A stretch of 64,000 nt of DNA, from positions 1,166,764-1,230,763 of the forward strand of contig NZ_CP114780.1 of the NCBI RefSeq assembly GCF_027359415.1, read 5' to 3'. The notes under the pieces were generated by a model. That model was not told the origin of the DNA, did no database searches, and saw nothing but the letters and a program-made list of their open reading frames with translations. A program made the translations under genes and the position numbers. Positions 28,803 through 38,867 of this stretch are shown in pieces. This stretch comes from Prochlorococcus marinus str. MIT 0918. Its GTDB lineage: Bacteria > Cyanobacteriota > Cyanobacteriia > PCC-6307 > Cyanobiaceae. Within the stretch, counting starts at the first letter, position 1. Each line of letters starts with the position of its first letter.

Positions 28803-30863
28803 GTGAAAAAACCTTCAGGGAATTTTTCAAGAAGAGTTTTAGAGCTTCGCAAGGTCTTAAATAAAGCTAATCATGCTTATTACGTTCTTGATGCTCCCTT
28901 AATGGAAGATGCTGTCTTTGATCGTCTATATCGAGAATTATTGGAAATAGAAAAACACGACCCGTCTCTCATAACACAAGACAGTCCATCTCAGCGTTTA
29001 GGAGGGAAGCCATCAAAAGGTTTCCAAAGTGTTAAACATAGAATTCCCTTACAAAGTCTAGAGAATGCCTTTAACTTAGATGAGCTAGAGAATTGGTATT
29101 TAAAAATTAAAAAATCACTTGAACAAGAAGTCAAGATGATATGCGAACTCAAAATCGACGGAAATGCTCTTGCTCTAAGTTATTCAAATGGTTTTCTAGA
29201 AAGAGCAACTACTAGAGGAGATGGTTTTGAAGGAGAAGACATCACATCTAATGTGAAAACAATTGGCTCGATACCATTATCTTTACAACTAAAAAACCCA
29301 CCACCCTGGCTTGAAGTAAGAGGGGAAGCCTTAATGCCCAATGAAATTTTTGAAAAAATAAATCAATTACGTCAAAAAGAAGAAAAACAAGTCTTTGCAA
29401 ACCCTAGAAATGCATGCTCAGGCACTCTTAGACAATTAGATCCTCAAATAGTGGCATCAAGAAAACTAGATTTTTTTGCCTATACAATCCATCTTCCTAA
29501 TGAATGGGAACCAACAGACGAAGACTATCCAAAACCCAAAGGACAAAAAGAAGGATTGCAATGGCTAAAAAAAGCAGGGTTTAAAGTTAATCCCAATACA
29601 AAAACAAGCCCAGACCTCGAAGAAGTAAAAGATTTTTGTAACCTATGGGAAATTCGTCGTCAAACCCTTCCATATACAACTGATGGAATAGTCATAAAAC
29701 TCGAGAGTTTTGAACAACAAAAAACTTTAGGTGTGACCAATAAAGCACCTAGATGGGCAATTGCATTGAAATTCCCAGCAGAAGAGTCACCAACTCAATT
29801 AACAAAATTAACTTTTCAAATAGGTAGAACTGGAGCAGTAACGCCTGTAGCCAAATTTAAACCAATCACTCTTGCAGGAACACTTGTAAGTAGAGCAACA
29901 TTACATAATGCAAATAGACTTGCAGAACTTGATTTGCATTCTGGAGATACTATTGTCGTCCGAAAGGCGGGAGAAATAATTCCTGAAGTCGTTCGTGTCA
30001 TAAAAGAGCTCAGACCCCAGAAAGCATCGAAATTATTTCTTCCAACAATTTGTCCAGAATGCAATCAAAAACTTTTGCAAGCTCAAACACAAGCAGCAAC
30101 TAAATGTACAAATAATTCTTGTCCAGCAATCCTACGTGGTGGTTTACGTCATTGGGTAAGCAAAAACGGAATGAATATAGAAGGGTTGGGAACAAAACTG
30201 ATAGAACAACTAGTGGAGAAGAAACTTGTTTCATCAATTGCAGGTATATATAACCTAGATAAACAATCAATTACAAAGCTCGAGCGCATGGGGGAAAAAT
30301 CAGCTGAAAAACTTTTATATGCAATTGAAGAATCGAAAAAAAAACCATGGCATAAGCAACTATTTGCTCTAGGTATCCTCCACATTGGAGAAGCTAATGC
30401 AAAAGCAATTGCTAACGTTTTTCCAAATGTCTCAGAACTTGAAAAAGAGATAATTAATGCACCTGAAAGTATTTCTAATATCTATGGCATAGGAAATGAA
30501 ATTGTAGAGTCATTAAAACAATGGTTTACTTCTCCTAATAATCAAGAATTAATTAAATTATTACAAGAAGCAGGAATTACACTTGCAAATACTTATAAAG
30601 AAAAATTAACTATCAAAAACCAAGAAGTTGCTGGAAAAATAATAACAATAACTGGAACATTTAATGTTCTCAATCGTAACGAAATAAAAGGGATTCTAGA
30701 AAATTTAGGTGGAAAGGTTACTTCTTCTATTAGCTCTAAAACAAGTTTTTTAATTGCAGGGGAAAAACCTGGAAGCAAATTAAGAAAAGCTAAAGAACTA
30801 AACATAAAGATTATTGGGGAAACAGAATTAATCAATATATTAAATCAAGTAGCCAATGACTAA
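28803..30863 (+). CDS. ligA: NAD-dependent DNA ligase LigA
   Basis: LigA seals nicks in replication and repair using NAD+. The 686-residue protein has the Ia domain at the start ([17 protein letters not shown]), the adenylation site lysine in [12 protein letters not shown] (about residue 117), the OB-fold, the C4 zinc finger (CPEC...CTNNSC), helix-hairpin-helix repeats and a C-terminal BRCT domain ([26 protein letters not shown]). The start is GTG at 28803, matching the family N-terminus. Confidence 0.97.
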   Translation: MKKPSGNFSRRVLELRKVLNKANHAYYVLDAPLMEDAVFDRLYRELLEIEKHDPSLITQDSPSQRLGGKPSKGFQSVKHRIPLQSLENAFNLDELENWYLKIKKSLEQEVKMICELKIDGNALALSYSNGFLERATTRGDGFEGEDITSNVKTIGSIPLSLQLKNPPPWLEVRGEALMPNEIFEKINQLRQKEEKQVFANPRNACSGTLRQLDPQIVASRKLDFFAYTIHLPNEWEPTDEDYPKPKGQKEGLQWLKKAGFKVNPNTKTSPDLEEVKDFCNLWEIRRQTLPYTTDGIVIKLESFEQQKTLGVTNKAPRWAIALKFPAEESPTQLTKLTFQIGRTGAVTPVAKFKPITLAGTLVSRATLHNANRLAELDLHSGDTIVVRKAGEIIPEVVRVIKELRPQKASKLFLPTICPECNQKLLQAQTQAATKCTNNSCPAILRGGLRHWVSKNGMNIEGLGTKLIEQLVEKKLVSSIAGIYNLDKQSITKLERMGEKSAEKLLYAIEESKKKPWHKQLFALGILHIGEANAKAIANVFPNVSELEKEIINAPESISNIYGIGNEIVESLKQWFTSPNNQELIKLLQEAGITLANTYKEKLTIKNQEVAGKIITITGTFNVLNRNEIKGILENLGGKVTSSISSKTSFLIAGEKPGSKLRKAKELNIKIIGETELINILNQVAND

Positions 30864-31023
30864 ACCATTCATTTACACTTTAATTAAAACAGATTGTGGT
30901 AGAGCTAAATACCAAGAAATTGCTTCTAGAAAGACTTTTAATTCAAAATTGAGATTATTATGGTTTATTGTAATTGCTACAATTAAAGATTTAACTTTAA
31001 AAAATCAAAAAGAAGAAAACTAA
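30856..31023 (+). CDS. Small protein overlapping ligA 3' end
   Basis: A 55-residue ORF starts with ATG inside the last codons of ligA (8-bp overlap, different frame) and reads [20 protein letters not shown], then a hydrophobic patch [17 protein letters not shown] and a charged tail. It fills almost the entire gap to the convergent membrane gene, whose stop it overlaps by 3 bp. The mix of basic, aromatic and hydrophobic residues looks protein-like, but the AT-rich sequence makes chance ORFs possible. No family recognised. Confidence 0.5.
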   Translation: MTKPFIYTLIKTDCGRAKYQEIASRKTFNSKLRLLWFIVIATIKDLTLKNQKEEN

Positions 31024-31625
31024 CTACTTGATTGACTAGAATTACGAACACTCCTTAACACAAGAAATAAAGCCAAAGCAGTAGAAAAAGTACCTATCAA
31101 TGTTAAAAAATTGAATTGAGAACTATTAGAAATTATTGAATCAAATTTCGAAATCTCTCCTGCTAAAGATCCCAAAGAACAATAGAGTAATGTGCCTGGG
31201 AAAATAGCAACCAACCCTATTGTAAAATCCTTAAAACTAACTTTAGTCAAAGCATATCCAAGGTTTAAAAGACCAAAAGGAAAAGCTGGAGAAAGACGAG
31301 TTAATATAATAAGTTTTAATCCTTCACTAGTAATGGATTGCACGATTAGTTGCAATTTAGGAAAGGAATCTAGCCTTTTGTTTATCCAATGTCTTAGAAA
31401 AGTTCTAACTAAAACAAAGGTAGTAATTGCTCCTAAAAATGCACCAATAAAGACAAATATACTACCAAGTAATGAACCATACACCAATCCTGCAAACATA
31501 GAAAGCCAAGAGCCTGGCAACAAAATATTTACCCAAATTGCATAGAAAAGAATAAAAACAATAATGCCTAAAGGAGTAGACAAAAATTGAATTTGATACT
31601 CAAAAAAATCTTTTAGATATAACAT
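31020..31625 (-). CDS. TVP38/TMEM64-family membrane protein (VTT domain)
   Basis: The 201-residue inner or thylakoid membrane protein has about five hydrophobic segments. The VTT/SNARE-associated domain is visible as LLPGSWLSMFAGLVYGSLLGSIFVFIGAFLGAITTF, RLSPAFPFGLLNLGYALTKVSFKDFTIG and IFPGTLLYCSLGSLAG. Related DedA proteins are linked to lipid carrier or phospholipid scrambling, but TVP38-type bacterial members lack a settled function. It follows valS by 16 bp on the same strand. Confidence 0.85.
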   Translation of the reverse strand: MLYLKDFFEYQIQFLSTPLGIIVFILFYAIWVNILLPGSWLSMFAGLVYGSLLGSIFVFIGAFLGAITTFVLVRTFLRHWINKRLDSFPKLQLIVQSITSEGLKLIILTRLSPAFPFGLLNLGYALTKVSFKDFTIGLVAIFPGTLLYCSLGSLAGEISKFDSIISNSSQFNFLTLIGTFSTALALFLVLRSVRNSSQSSS

Positions 31626-31641
31626 ATAAAGACTATGAGAT

Positions 31642-34443
31642 TCATTCTAAACCTAATAATCTTTGGCGAACTAATTCGGCTTGGGAATTCGCATCAGATA
31701 ATTTAGCCTTGCATTCTAAAACAATTTCTTCAGGAGCCTTCTGAATAAAATTAGAATTATTTAAACGGCTTGAAAGAGTAGAGATTTCTTTTTCTGCCTT
31801 AAACAAATCTTTCTTTAAACGATTCTTCAAAGCTGATAAATCTACTAACCCTTCAATTGGCAAAATAACTTCTAATTGACCAGAAACTCCAGCTAGCGAC
31901 TTTGAAGTTGATTGTCCAGACAATTGATCAGGACCAAAAACCTTAACTTCATTTGCTTTGGTCAATATTTGAATATCAGGAATTGCTTTGTTTAACAAAT
32001 CTGAAAGATATTTATTTTTAGTAACAAAATGTACTGGGGCTTGTTGTGAAGGCTTAAAACCTGCTTCTGCTCTTAAATTCCGAACCACTCTAATCGAAGC
32101 AAATAACTCATTAAATGAAGACTCTAACTCCTCATCTATGAAACCTGGATTAAATGCTGGCCAAGACTCTAATGCAAGTAATCTATTCTCTGAAAAACCA
32201 GTAACACCATGCCATAACTCCTCAGTTAAGTGAGGCATTAAAGGATGGATCATAATTAATAGATCCCTTAAAACCTTAAACATCACTGTCTGAGCTCTTT
32301 TTTGATCAATCAAATCATTTCCAGATAAAGAGGATGAAACATTAAGGCGAGGCTTGATTAATTCCAGATACCAATCACAAAAGTCATTCCAAGCAAATTC
32401 ATATAAACCTTTTGCAGCTTCCCCAAGAGCATAAGTTTCATATCTTTTAGCTGTATCATCAATCATCTTAGAAAGCCTAGACAAAATCCATTGATCAGAT
32501 AATTGCAACTTTGAATAATCTATTTCCTCAAATGTCTCTTGAAAAGTAGTGCCACGAAGGTTTATCAAGGCAAATCTTGTAGCATTCCATAACTTATTAG
32601 CAAAATTTCTTGCTGCTTCTACCGTTACAGAAGTATCTGATTCTCGATCATAATCAAGGCGAATATCTTGTCCTGCTCCAACAACCTCCTTAACCAAGGC
32701 AAAGCGAAGTGCATCGGTTCCATAACGATCAATTAATAAAATTGGATCAATCCCATTCCCTGCACTTTTACTCATCTTGCGGTTATGTTCATCTCTAACT
32801 AAACCGTGAATATAAACATCTGAGAAAGGGATCTGTTCTGTAAAAGCACCTGCCATCATTGTCATTCGTGCAACCCAGAAAAAAATAATGTCAAACCCTG
32901 TGACCAGAGTATTCGTTGGATACCAACGAGAGAAATCTGCATGGCTTTCATCAGGCCACCCTAAAGTTGAAAAAGGCCATAAACCACTAGAAAACCAAGT
33001 ATCAAGAACATCATCTTCCTGCTTAATTAGAACGTCTCCTCCATATAGACGTTGAGCTTCCAATAAAGCATTCTTCTCTGAAATAGCAACTATATAAGGA
33101 GTTTCATCAGTGAGCTGATTATTTGTTTCACTAATTACAAACCAAGCTGGGATACGATGCCCCCACCACAATTGTCTACTAACACACCAGTCTCTTAAAT
33201 CTATTAACCAATCTTGATAAACTTTCTCCCATCTAGCAGGAAAAAAAGAAGGTTGTCCCTTACTTAAATAAGACTGACAGCGTTGAGCCATAGAATCCAT
33301 ACGAACAAACCACTGAGTAGAAAGCAAAGGTTCAACAGGGACTTTTCCTCTCTCAGAAAATGGAACACTATGGCGATATGGTTCAACCTTCGCTAACAAG
33401 CCTTGGTCGTGAAATGCCGCAACAACAGCATTGCGAGCATCAAAACGATTTAAGCCAGCAAAACAACCAGCCTCAGAATTCATTGTGCCATCCTTATTCA
33501 TGACCGTAATCTGAGGCAAATTATGTCTCTGACCAATTGCAAAGTCGTTAGGATCATGAGCAGGAGTTACCTTCACGCAGCCGGTTCCAAAATCTTTATC
33601 AACATGATCATCAGCTATCACAGGTATCTCACGCCCTACTAATGGCAAAAGCAATGTTTGCCCAATCAAATCTGAATAACGTTGATCTCCAGGGTTAACT
33701 GCGACAGCAACATCACCCATCATCGTCTCAGGTCGTGTTGTAGCAACTTCGAGATATTTAATTCCTGTCTTGGAAGAAGCTTTAGTTAATGGATATCGAA
33801 AATACCACAAACTACCTTCCACTTCTCTCATCTCAACCTCCAAATCACTGACTGCTGAGCCAGAAGCTGGACACCAATTAACAAGATATTCTCCTCGATA
33901 AATTAAACCTTGCCTATATAGTCGAACAAAAGCTTCTGAAACCGCCTTGCTTAAGCCTTCATCCATCGTGAATCTTTCTCTTTGCCAATCAACTGAGTAA
34001 CCCAAACGACGCAATTGTTGAACAATCCTACCCCCACTTTGAGCCTTCCATTTCCAGGCACGCTCTAAAAAAGCTTCCCGGCCAAGATCATCTTTATTCA
34101 CCCCTTCCTCTTTTAATTGTTTTTCTAAAATTGTTTGAACAGCAATCGAAGCATGGTCAGTACCTGGCAAACAAAGTACATTTTTTCCTTTTAAACGCTG
34201 AAACCTAACAATCGTATCTATTAAAGCTGTATTAAAAGCATGCCCCATATGCAAGCTTCCAGTAACATTTGGAGGGGGAATGACAATGGAAAAAGGCTCT
34301 CCTTTGCCATTAGGATCTGGATGAAAAGCACCTGCTTCCTCCCATATATTTTGCCAGCGCCGCTCGGTTCCAAACGGGTCATAAGTCTTAGGTAATACAT
34401 CTAGTGCATTTCCTATATCTTTTGAGGTTGTTTGCTCTTCCAC
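31642..34443 (-). CDS. valS: Valyl-tRNA synthetase
   Basis: ValS charges tRNA-Val; the class Ia enzyme has 933 residues. The signature HxGH appears as [10 protein letters not shown] and the KMSKS loop as [14 protein letters not shown]. The editing (CP1) domain has [15 protein letters not shown], and a C-terminal coiled coil ([22 protein letters not shown]) matches ValRS rather than IleRS or LeuRS. Its cognate tRNA-Val(UAC) lies about 1.3 kb away on the same strand. Confidence 0.97.
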   Translation of the reverse strand: MEEQTTSKDIGNALDVLPKTYDPFGTERRWQNIWEEAGAFHPDPNGKGEPFSIVIPPPNVTGSLHMGHAFNTALIDTIVRFQRLKGKNVLCLPGTDHASIAVQTILEKQLKEEGVNKDDLGREAFLERAWKWKAQSGGRIVQQLRRLGYSVDWQRERFTMDEGLSKAVSEAFVRLYRQGLIYRGEYLVNWCPASGSAVSDLEVEMREVEGSLWYFRYPLTKASSKTGIKYLEVATTRPETMMGDVAVAVNPGDQRYSDLIGQTLLLPLVGREIPVIADDHVDKDFGTGCVKVTPAHDPNDFAIGQRHNLPQITVMNKDGTMNSEAGCFAGLNRFDARNAVVAAFHDQGLLAKVEPYRHSVPFSERGKVPVEPLLSTQWFVRMDSMAQRCQSYLSKGQPSFFPARWEKVYQDWLIDLRDWCVSRQLWWGHRIPAWFVISETNNQLTDETPYIVAISEKNALLEAQRLYGGDVLIKQEDDVLDTWFSSGLWPFSTLGWPDESHADFSRWYPTNTLVTGFDIIFFWVARMTMMAGAFTEQIPFSDVYIHGLVRDEHNRKMSKSAGNGIDPILLIDRYGTDALRFALVKEVVGAGQDIRLDYDRESDTSVTVEAARNFANKLWNATRFALINLRGTTFQETFEEIDYSKLQLSDQWILSRLSKMIDDTAKRYETYALGEAAKGLYEFAWNDFCDWYLELIKPRLNVSSSLSGNDLIDQKRAQTVMFKVLRDLLIMIHPLMPHLTEELWHGVTGFSENRLLALESWPAFNPGFIDEELESSFNELFASIRVVRNLRAEAGFKPSQQAPVHFVTKNKYLSDLLNKAIPDIQILTKANEVKVFGPDQLSGQSTSKSLAGVSGQLEVILPIEGLVDLSALKNRLKKDLFKAEKEISTLSSRLNNSNFIQKAPEEIVLECKAKLSDANSQAELVRQRLLGLE

Positions 34444-34501
34444 AAAGACAATTCAAACCTTATAAGAAAACACTAATGAAATTCTTTGTTTTTGTAAAAA
34501 A

Positions 34502-34960
34502 TCAACAGCCAGTTTCTGAAGACTTCCATGGAATAGCAATTAATTGATCAAAAGATTCCCATTTACTAACATCTGTAATCACTCTTTCAGTCAAACCAAC
34601 ATGCTCAAATGCTTTAATGCAACTTTCATGAGTAAGTGAAGCATTTTCGCCTAAAGGCATCACGAAAACCTTTTCATCAGAAGGATCTGCTAGGAGATAT
34701 AAAGAATCGCTTTCAATATTTCTTTCAAAAAAATTTTTTCTCATCCTTATAGTTACAGCAGAGCCCAAAGCTTCGGCAAACGTTGCCAAGCTTTCTCTCT
34801 CTCCAGACATCCCACAATTCAAAGAAAGCCATATTAAAAACTTCACCCAACTATCAAGCGTCCAAAGAGGAGCAAAGCTATTCCTTTGACGTCTAACTAA
34901 TTCAGATAAAGCAAAATCAAACATTTTTGCTTGAATTTGGGTTTCATTTGTCTTTTTCAT
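34502..34960 (-). CDS. Conserved hypothetical protein upstream of valS
   Basis: A 152-residue soluble protein: MFDFALSELVRRQRNSFAPLWTLDSWVKFLIWLSLNCGMSGERESLATFAEALG at the start, then a mixed strand/helix region with LYLLADPSDEKVFVMPLGE. Cysteines near residue 54 and at the C-terminus are not arranged as a metal site. I recall similar proteins only in cyanobacteria and cannot name a domain. It is 58 bp upstream of valS on the same strand and diverges from a small acidic gene across 69 bp. Confidence 0.72.
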   Translation of the reverse strand: MKKTNETQIQAKMFDFALSELVRRQRNSFAPLWTLDSWVKFLIWLSLNCGMSGERESLATFAEALGSAVTIRMRKNFFERNIESDSLYLLADPSDEKVFVMPLGENASLTHESCIKAFEHVGLTERVITDVSKWESFDQLIAIPWKSSETGC

Positions 34961-35029
34961 AACAACAATTTCGTTTTCTAATAAAATTAGACTTACTGCC
35001 TTCGCAGGGCACTAATAGGATTATGTACC

Positions 35030-35284
35030 ATGGATCTAAACGACCCTGAATTGGAATTTTCTGATTTAATCTACGCTTATCAAAGCTGGGTAATAGCTGT
35101 GATTAATGATGAAAAACTAACAAATGAGGAGAAGCTGTTAACAGAAGAAATAGTTGATGATGCTGTCAATGCAATGAGATTTTTATCTGGTGACGTGACG
35201 AATGCCATTGAAACAAGTTTAGCAAGGGTATATGACGTAGATTCTGAAGAATTAGCTTCATTGCTATACCCTGATGAGGATTAA
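35030..35284 (+). CDS. Small acidic conserved hypothetical protein
   Basis: An 84-residue, strongly acidic helical protein (LEFSDLIYAYQSWVIAVINDEKLTNEEKLLTEEIVDDAVNAMRFLSGDV, then LARVYDVDSEELASLLYPDED). There are no membrane segments or cysteines. Amino-acid use is consistent with a real protein, and it stands alone before a gene-free stretch. I recognise no domain and assign no function. Confidence 0.72.
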   Translation: MDLNDPELEFSDLIYAYQSWVIAVINDEKLTNEEKLLTEEIVDDAVNAMRFLSGDVTNAIETSLARVYDVDSEELASLLYPDED

Positions 35285-35709
35285 AAGATCACTAAAAACG
35301 AATTGATGGAACATAGTTAAATTATCTGAATTTATTCAAACTTAATTCTCAAAAAATTTAATACATGAATCTAATTGATTGATTGGTTAATCCTTGAAAT
35401 TTAAATTGAACCAAAAGCCATTATTCACATTGACTCTTTCACTCCATTGACAGGGATCATAAAACAAAACTCTACTTATAAAACAAGGCCTATAAAGACT
35501 TCAAAGTATAACTTCTTGCTAGAAAATATCCTTATTGTCTTCCACATTTTTATATAAATATATCCATTATTAACCACAATTATTTTGAAAGAAATGACCT
35601 AACTTGGTTACTAAAGTCCCTCAAAAAATACAGGCCAATCACATAAAATGCTAGTTCTAATAAAAGACTCAATAGGAAAGCCTTTTAAATTAAACAACTT
35701 TTTCAATAA
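35285..35709. other. 425-bp stretch with no gene seen
   Basis: Reading both strands by eye gives only very short ATG frames (for example 35371 and 35648), none resembling a protein. The stretch is very AT-rich, with a TATATAAATATAT block around 35553. I see no strong terminator-like hairpin and no tRNA apart from the one that begins at its right edge. It is the longest gene-free run in the window and could hold a small RNA or degraded sequence, which I cannot tell. Confidence 0.6.
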
Positions 35710-35781
<72 letters not shown>

Positions 35782-35793
35782 ATGATTTAATTC

Positions 35794-35808
35794 TGCCTTA
35801 TCAAGGCA
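35794..35808. repeat. Short perfect palindrome upstream of tRNA-Val
   Basis: TGCCTT (35794-35799) and AAGGCA (35803-35808) form a 6-bp stem with a 3-nt loop, starting 13 bp upstream of the tRNA 5' end. It could lie in the precursor leader or overlap the promoter. A stem this short can occur by chance. Confidence 0.25.
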
Positions 35809-35935
35809 ACCTAGGGATACCCCAGTCTTTATAAAAAGTGGCATCGAGCAACAAATATGAGAAACATACACAGATTTAAAAATTGTACTTTTGTCTGCAT
35901 ATTGTTGCTAACACTAGAAGTAAGAATGGAAGTTA

Positions 35936-36676
35936 ATGCAAACTACTTCACAAAACCCAATTGAAGCCCTAATAGAAGTTGTCTCAAAACTTCGCGACCC
36001 AATCCATGGTTGTCCATGGGATATCAAACAAAATCACAGAACCTTAATTCCATATGCCATTGAAGAAGCGCATGAAGTAGCTGATGCAATTAAAAATGGT
36101 ACAGATCAGGAAATCTGTGATGAATTAGGGGACCTGTTACTTCAAGTGGTTATGCATGCACAAATTGCTAAGGAAGAGCAAAGGTTTTCTTTTGACGATA
36201 TTGCTAGAGCAGCCCAAAAAAAAATGATGAGGCGTCATCCACAAATTTTTAATGCTAAAAGTAAATCTATTAAGATGAAAAAAACTTGGGACGAAATCAA
36301 ACAATCTGAAAAAAGCTATAATGAAACAAACCATCCATTTGCTGATTATATAAAAAATAAATTAAGAATACAATCTGCGTTTAATGGTGCAATATATATT
36401 TCAAAAAAAATTCAAAAAAAATTTTTAAATGATAATTCTGTTAATGATACCTTAGTAAAAGAATTTGATGTCTTTGAAAGAAAATTAGCAAAAGGAAATA
36501 AAATTGACTCACAAATAAAAATTGGCCGGTTACTATTTAAACTAATCAACATAGGTATTGATTATGGTATAGATATAGAAGACAGCTTAGATACAACTAA
36601 TAAAAAGATGATACAAGGTTTAGGATTAATAGAATCAGAGTTGGGAATGGAAAAGATTAAAAAAGATCATAATTAG
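35936..36676 (+). CDS. mazG: Nucleoside triphosphate pyrophosphohydrolase MazG
   Basis: MazG hydrolyses NTPs/dNTPs to NMP and PPi and can lower ppGpp signalling. The 246-residue length fits a two-domain MazG. The first domain is intact: CPWDIKQNHRTL, E43-E44-x-x-E47 in IEEAHEVADAI, E63-x-x-D66 in DELGDLLLQ, and MMRRHPQIF. The second domain aligns by pattern (residues ~170-235) but reads VKEFDVFE and IKIGRLLF where EExxE and ELGDLLF are expected, so metal-binding residues appear lost. It precedes speE-speB closely (10 bp). Confidence 0.9.
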   Translation: MQTTSQNPIEALIEVVSKLRDPIHGCPWDIKQNHRTLIPYAIEEAHEVADAIKNGTDQEICDELGDLLLQVVMHAQIAKEEQRFSFDDIARAAQKKMMRRHPQIFNAKSKSIKMKKTWDEIKQSEKSYNETNHPFADYIKNKLRIQSAFNGAIYISKKIQKKFLNDNSVNDTLVKEFDVFERKLAKGNKIDSQIKIGRLLFKLINIGIDYGIDIEDSLDTTNKKMIQGLGLIESELGMEKIKKDHN

Positions 36677-36686
36677 CTCCAAAAAA

Positions 36687-37565
36687 ATGAACCTTTCAAA
36701 AACAAGTGGTATTAATAAACTCAATAAAATTTGGGTAGATGAATATCATGAATCTACTCGTTTTGGTTTAAGAGGGAAAAAAATATTAGAAGAAGAAAGT
36801 GAATATCAAAAAATTACAATATTTGACAGTGACAGATATGGCAAAGCATTACTTCTAGATCATTGCTGGATGTGTGCGGAGAATCAAGAAAAAGAATATC
36901 ACGAAGCTATTGTGCATCCAGCATTAACTAGTGCTGAAAAAATTGAAAAAATTTTGATAATTGGCGGTGGTGATGGTGGGACAGCAAAAGAATGTCTTAA
37001 ATACAATGAGTTGAAACAGATTGATATGGTTGAAATTGATCAAAAGGTAATTCAATTAAGCAAAAAATATCTACCATGTATAGGAGGTGGATGTTGGGAA
37101 GATAGTAGGCTAAATGTAATTATTGGAGATGGTATTAAATGGGTAAAAAATACAAAAGAAGACTATTATGATGTGATAATAATTGATAGCTCTGATCCTA
37201 AAGGAGCAGCTAAAGGTTTATTCAATCAAATTTTTTTTAGAAATTGCCATAGAATTTTAAGGACTAATGGTGTGTTTTCAGCTCAAACAGAATCTCCAGA
37301 ATCTTTTCAGGAAATTCATATTAATGCAGTGAAACTAATTAGAAGTATATTTAAATATGCAGATCCTTTATATGGAAATATGCCTTTATATCCGAGCGGC
37401 TACTGGAGTTGGACATTTGCTTCCAAAAAATCACAAAGATATCTACATCCTATTCCTGAAAGATCAAGTCAAATAGTGAGTAAATGCAATATCTGGAGTC
37501 CTCGTTGGCAAAAAGGGTCATTTGAAGCTATACCTGCACAAATAGAAAGAGAATTAAAAACATGA
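36687..37565 (+). CDS. speE: Polyamine aminopropyltransferase (spermidine synthase)
   Basis: SpeE transfers an aminopropyl group from decarboxylated SAM to putrescine. The 292-residue protein has the N-terminal strand domain (ITIFDSDRYGKALLLDHCWM), the nucleotide-binding ILIIGGGDGGTAKECLKY, VEIDQKVI, and the catalytic aspartate in IIIDSSDPKGAAKGLF, followed by the PSGYWSW stretch typical of the family. Its stop overlaps the speB ATG by 4 bp, coupling two polyamine enzymes. Confidence 0.95.
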   Translation: MNLSKTSGINKLNKIWVDEYHESTRFGLRGKKILEEESEYQKITIFDSDRYGKALLLDHCWMCAENQEKEYHEAIVHPALTSAEKIEKILIIGGGDGGTAKECLKYNELKQIDMVEIDQKVIQLSKKYLPCIGGGCWEDSRLNVIIGDGIKWVKNTKEDYYDVIIIDSSDPKGAAKGLFNQIFFRNCHRILRTNGVFSAQTESPESFQEIHINAVKLIRSIFKYADPLYGNMPLYPSGYWSWTFASKKSQRYLHPIPERSSQIVSKCNIWSPRWQKGSFEAIPAQIERELKT

Positions 37566-38452
37566 AAGAAATAATTACTAATCATGGTTTTGATAATGAA
37601 GGAGCAATTTTTATGTGTTCACAAAGAGATCATAATAATTGCAAAGTTGGTATTTATGGTGTTCCATATGATGGCACAACTTCATTTAGATCTGGAGCAA
37701 GATTTGGCCCCTCTAAAATTAAAGAAGTAAGCAATGGAATTGAATCTTTTTGTCCACAATTAAATCAAGATCTAAGTGATATTAAATTTACAGATTTTGG
37801 CAATCTCAACATTCCTTTTGGAGCTCCTGAACCAGTTATTAAAGAAGTTAAACAAGCTACTAATTATCTTTTTTCATTAGGGGTTAAACCATTATTGCTT
37901 GGCGGTGAGCACTCTATTACCAATGGCGCAATAGAGTCATTGATAAAGTTTTTTCCAGAATTAATTCTATTACAACTCGATGCACATGCTGATCTTCGCG
38001 AAGAATGGTTAGGGTCAAAATATAGTCATGCATGTGTTATGAGACGATGCCTAGAGAAAATACCAAGTGAAAATATTTTGCAATTTGCTATCAGGAGTGG
38101 AACAAAAGAAGAAATCACAGAAATGAAAGAAATGAAAAGATTAATAAATCATATGTTTGGGCAACCTGCTAAAGAGCTTTATAAGAAATTAAAACCCCAT
38201 CAAGGAAAGCCAATTTATTTAACGCTCGATCTAGATTGGTTTGATCCAAGCGTAATGCCTGGGACAGGAACTCCGGAGCCAGGTGGTTTTTTATGGCAAG
38301 ACTTTGCTTATGTTATTGATGTTCTTAAAGAGCACAATATAGTAGGGGCAGATATTGTTGAATTATCTCCTCAATTAGACACATCAGATATAAGCAGTAT
38401 CTTGGCAGCCAAAGCAACAAGAAGTCTTATAATGTTAATGAACTCTTGTTAG
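37562..38452 (+). CDS. speB: Agmatinase / ureohydrolase
   Basis: SpeB converts agmatine to putrescine and urea, providing the SpeE substrate. The 296-residue arginase-fold protein has GVPYDGTTSFRSGARFGP, the Mn-binding GGEHSI, DAHADLRE and DLDWFDPSVMPGTGTPEPGG motifs. The agmatinase assignment over arginase rests on family sequence and the ATGA overlap with speE. In Prochlorococcus-type genomes urea released could feed urease when present. Confidence 0.93.
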   Translation: MKEIITNHGFDNEGAIFMCSQRDHNNCKVGIYGVPYDGTTSFRSGARFGPSKIKEVSNGIESFCPQLNQDLSDIKFTDFGNLNIPFGAPEPVIKEVKQATNYLFSLGVKPLLLGGEHSITNGAIESLIKFFPELILLQLDAHADLREEWLGSKYSHACVMRRCLEKIPSENILQFAIRSGTKEEITEMKEMKRLINHMFGQPAKELYKKLKPHQGKPIYLTLDLDWFDPSVMPGTGTPEPGGFLWQDFAYVIDVLKEHNIVGADIVELSPQLDTSDISSILAAKATRSLIMLMNSC

Positions 38453-38513
38453 TCTAAAAAAAAATTTAAAAGGACAATTAATCTAATCTGCATATAAACT
38501 AACAATATAAAAG

Positions 38514-38744
38514 TTAATTTTCTATCATTATTAATTCTTTTCCAAAATCAAGCTGTTTATTAACATTTGCTTGTGTAGCATCGATTAAAGGAATAGCAGA
38601 CTGTTGATTAGTCCAGTGATGACAGAAGACATAACTAGTAAAGTCAGAATGTAATTTAATTTTTCTCAATAAACACCAACTATTAGATGAAGAGGGGATC
38701 TCCTTGCAGTATTTACAAGTATGACAGCATTCCAATGATGACAT
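38514..38744 (-). CDS. Small cysteine-rich protein (possible zinc-binding)
   Basis: A 76-residue ORF whose first half reads MSSLECCHTCKYCKEIPSSS, then WCLLRKIKLHSDFTSYVFCHHWTNQ. The C-x2-C-x2-C cluster, a later WC and the FCHHW block give the metal-site spacing of a small zinc-ribbon-like protein. I recall similar short proteins in marine picocyanobacteria, without a known function. The second half has no cysteines. No competing frame occupies the region; it sits between speB (convergent) and gcvT (divergent). Confidence 0.62.
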   Translation of the reverse strand: MSSLECCHTCKYCKEIPSSSNSWCLLRKIKLHSDFTSYVFCHHWTNQQSAIPLIDATQANVNKQLDFGKELIMIEN

Positions 38745-38820
38745 AAATAGTTATCTGCCAGGACTCATAGGTTAGTAACTGTTTTGAAAATAAGCCACAA
38801 ACTATTAAGTTAATAGATTC

Positions 38821-38848
38821 AAGGAGATTCATAAAACATCATCTCCTT
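38821..38848 (+). promoter_or_regulatory. Hairpin in the gcvT leader
   Basis: AAGGAGAT (38821-38828) pairs perfectly with ATCTCCTT (38841-38848) across a 12-nt loop, ending 19 nt before the gcvT ATG. The left arm contains a Shine-Dalgarno-like AAGGAG but is about 40 nt from the start, too far to serve it directly. No canonical SD lies next to the ATG. I could not recognise a glycine riboswitch here. Confidence 0.35.
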
Positions 38849-38867
38849 AGCGTTTACTTGAAAATAA

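Noticed and set aside
30149..30385. Antisense ORF inside ligA (and similar ones in clpX, acnB, aspS, pyrG, clcA)
   Set aside because: These mirror the codon structure of conserved genes on the other strand; serine-, leucine- or cysteine-rich composition is typical of shadows.
38745..38867. Glycine riboswitch upstream of gcvT
   Set aside because: The 123-nt leader shows one simple hairpin but not the tandem aptamer consensus that I could recognise.
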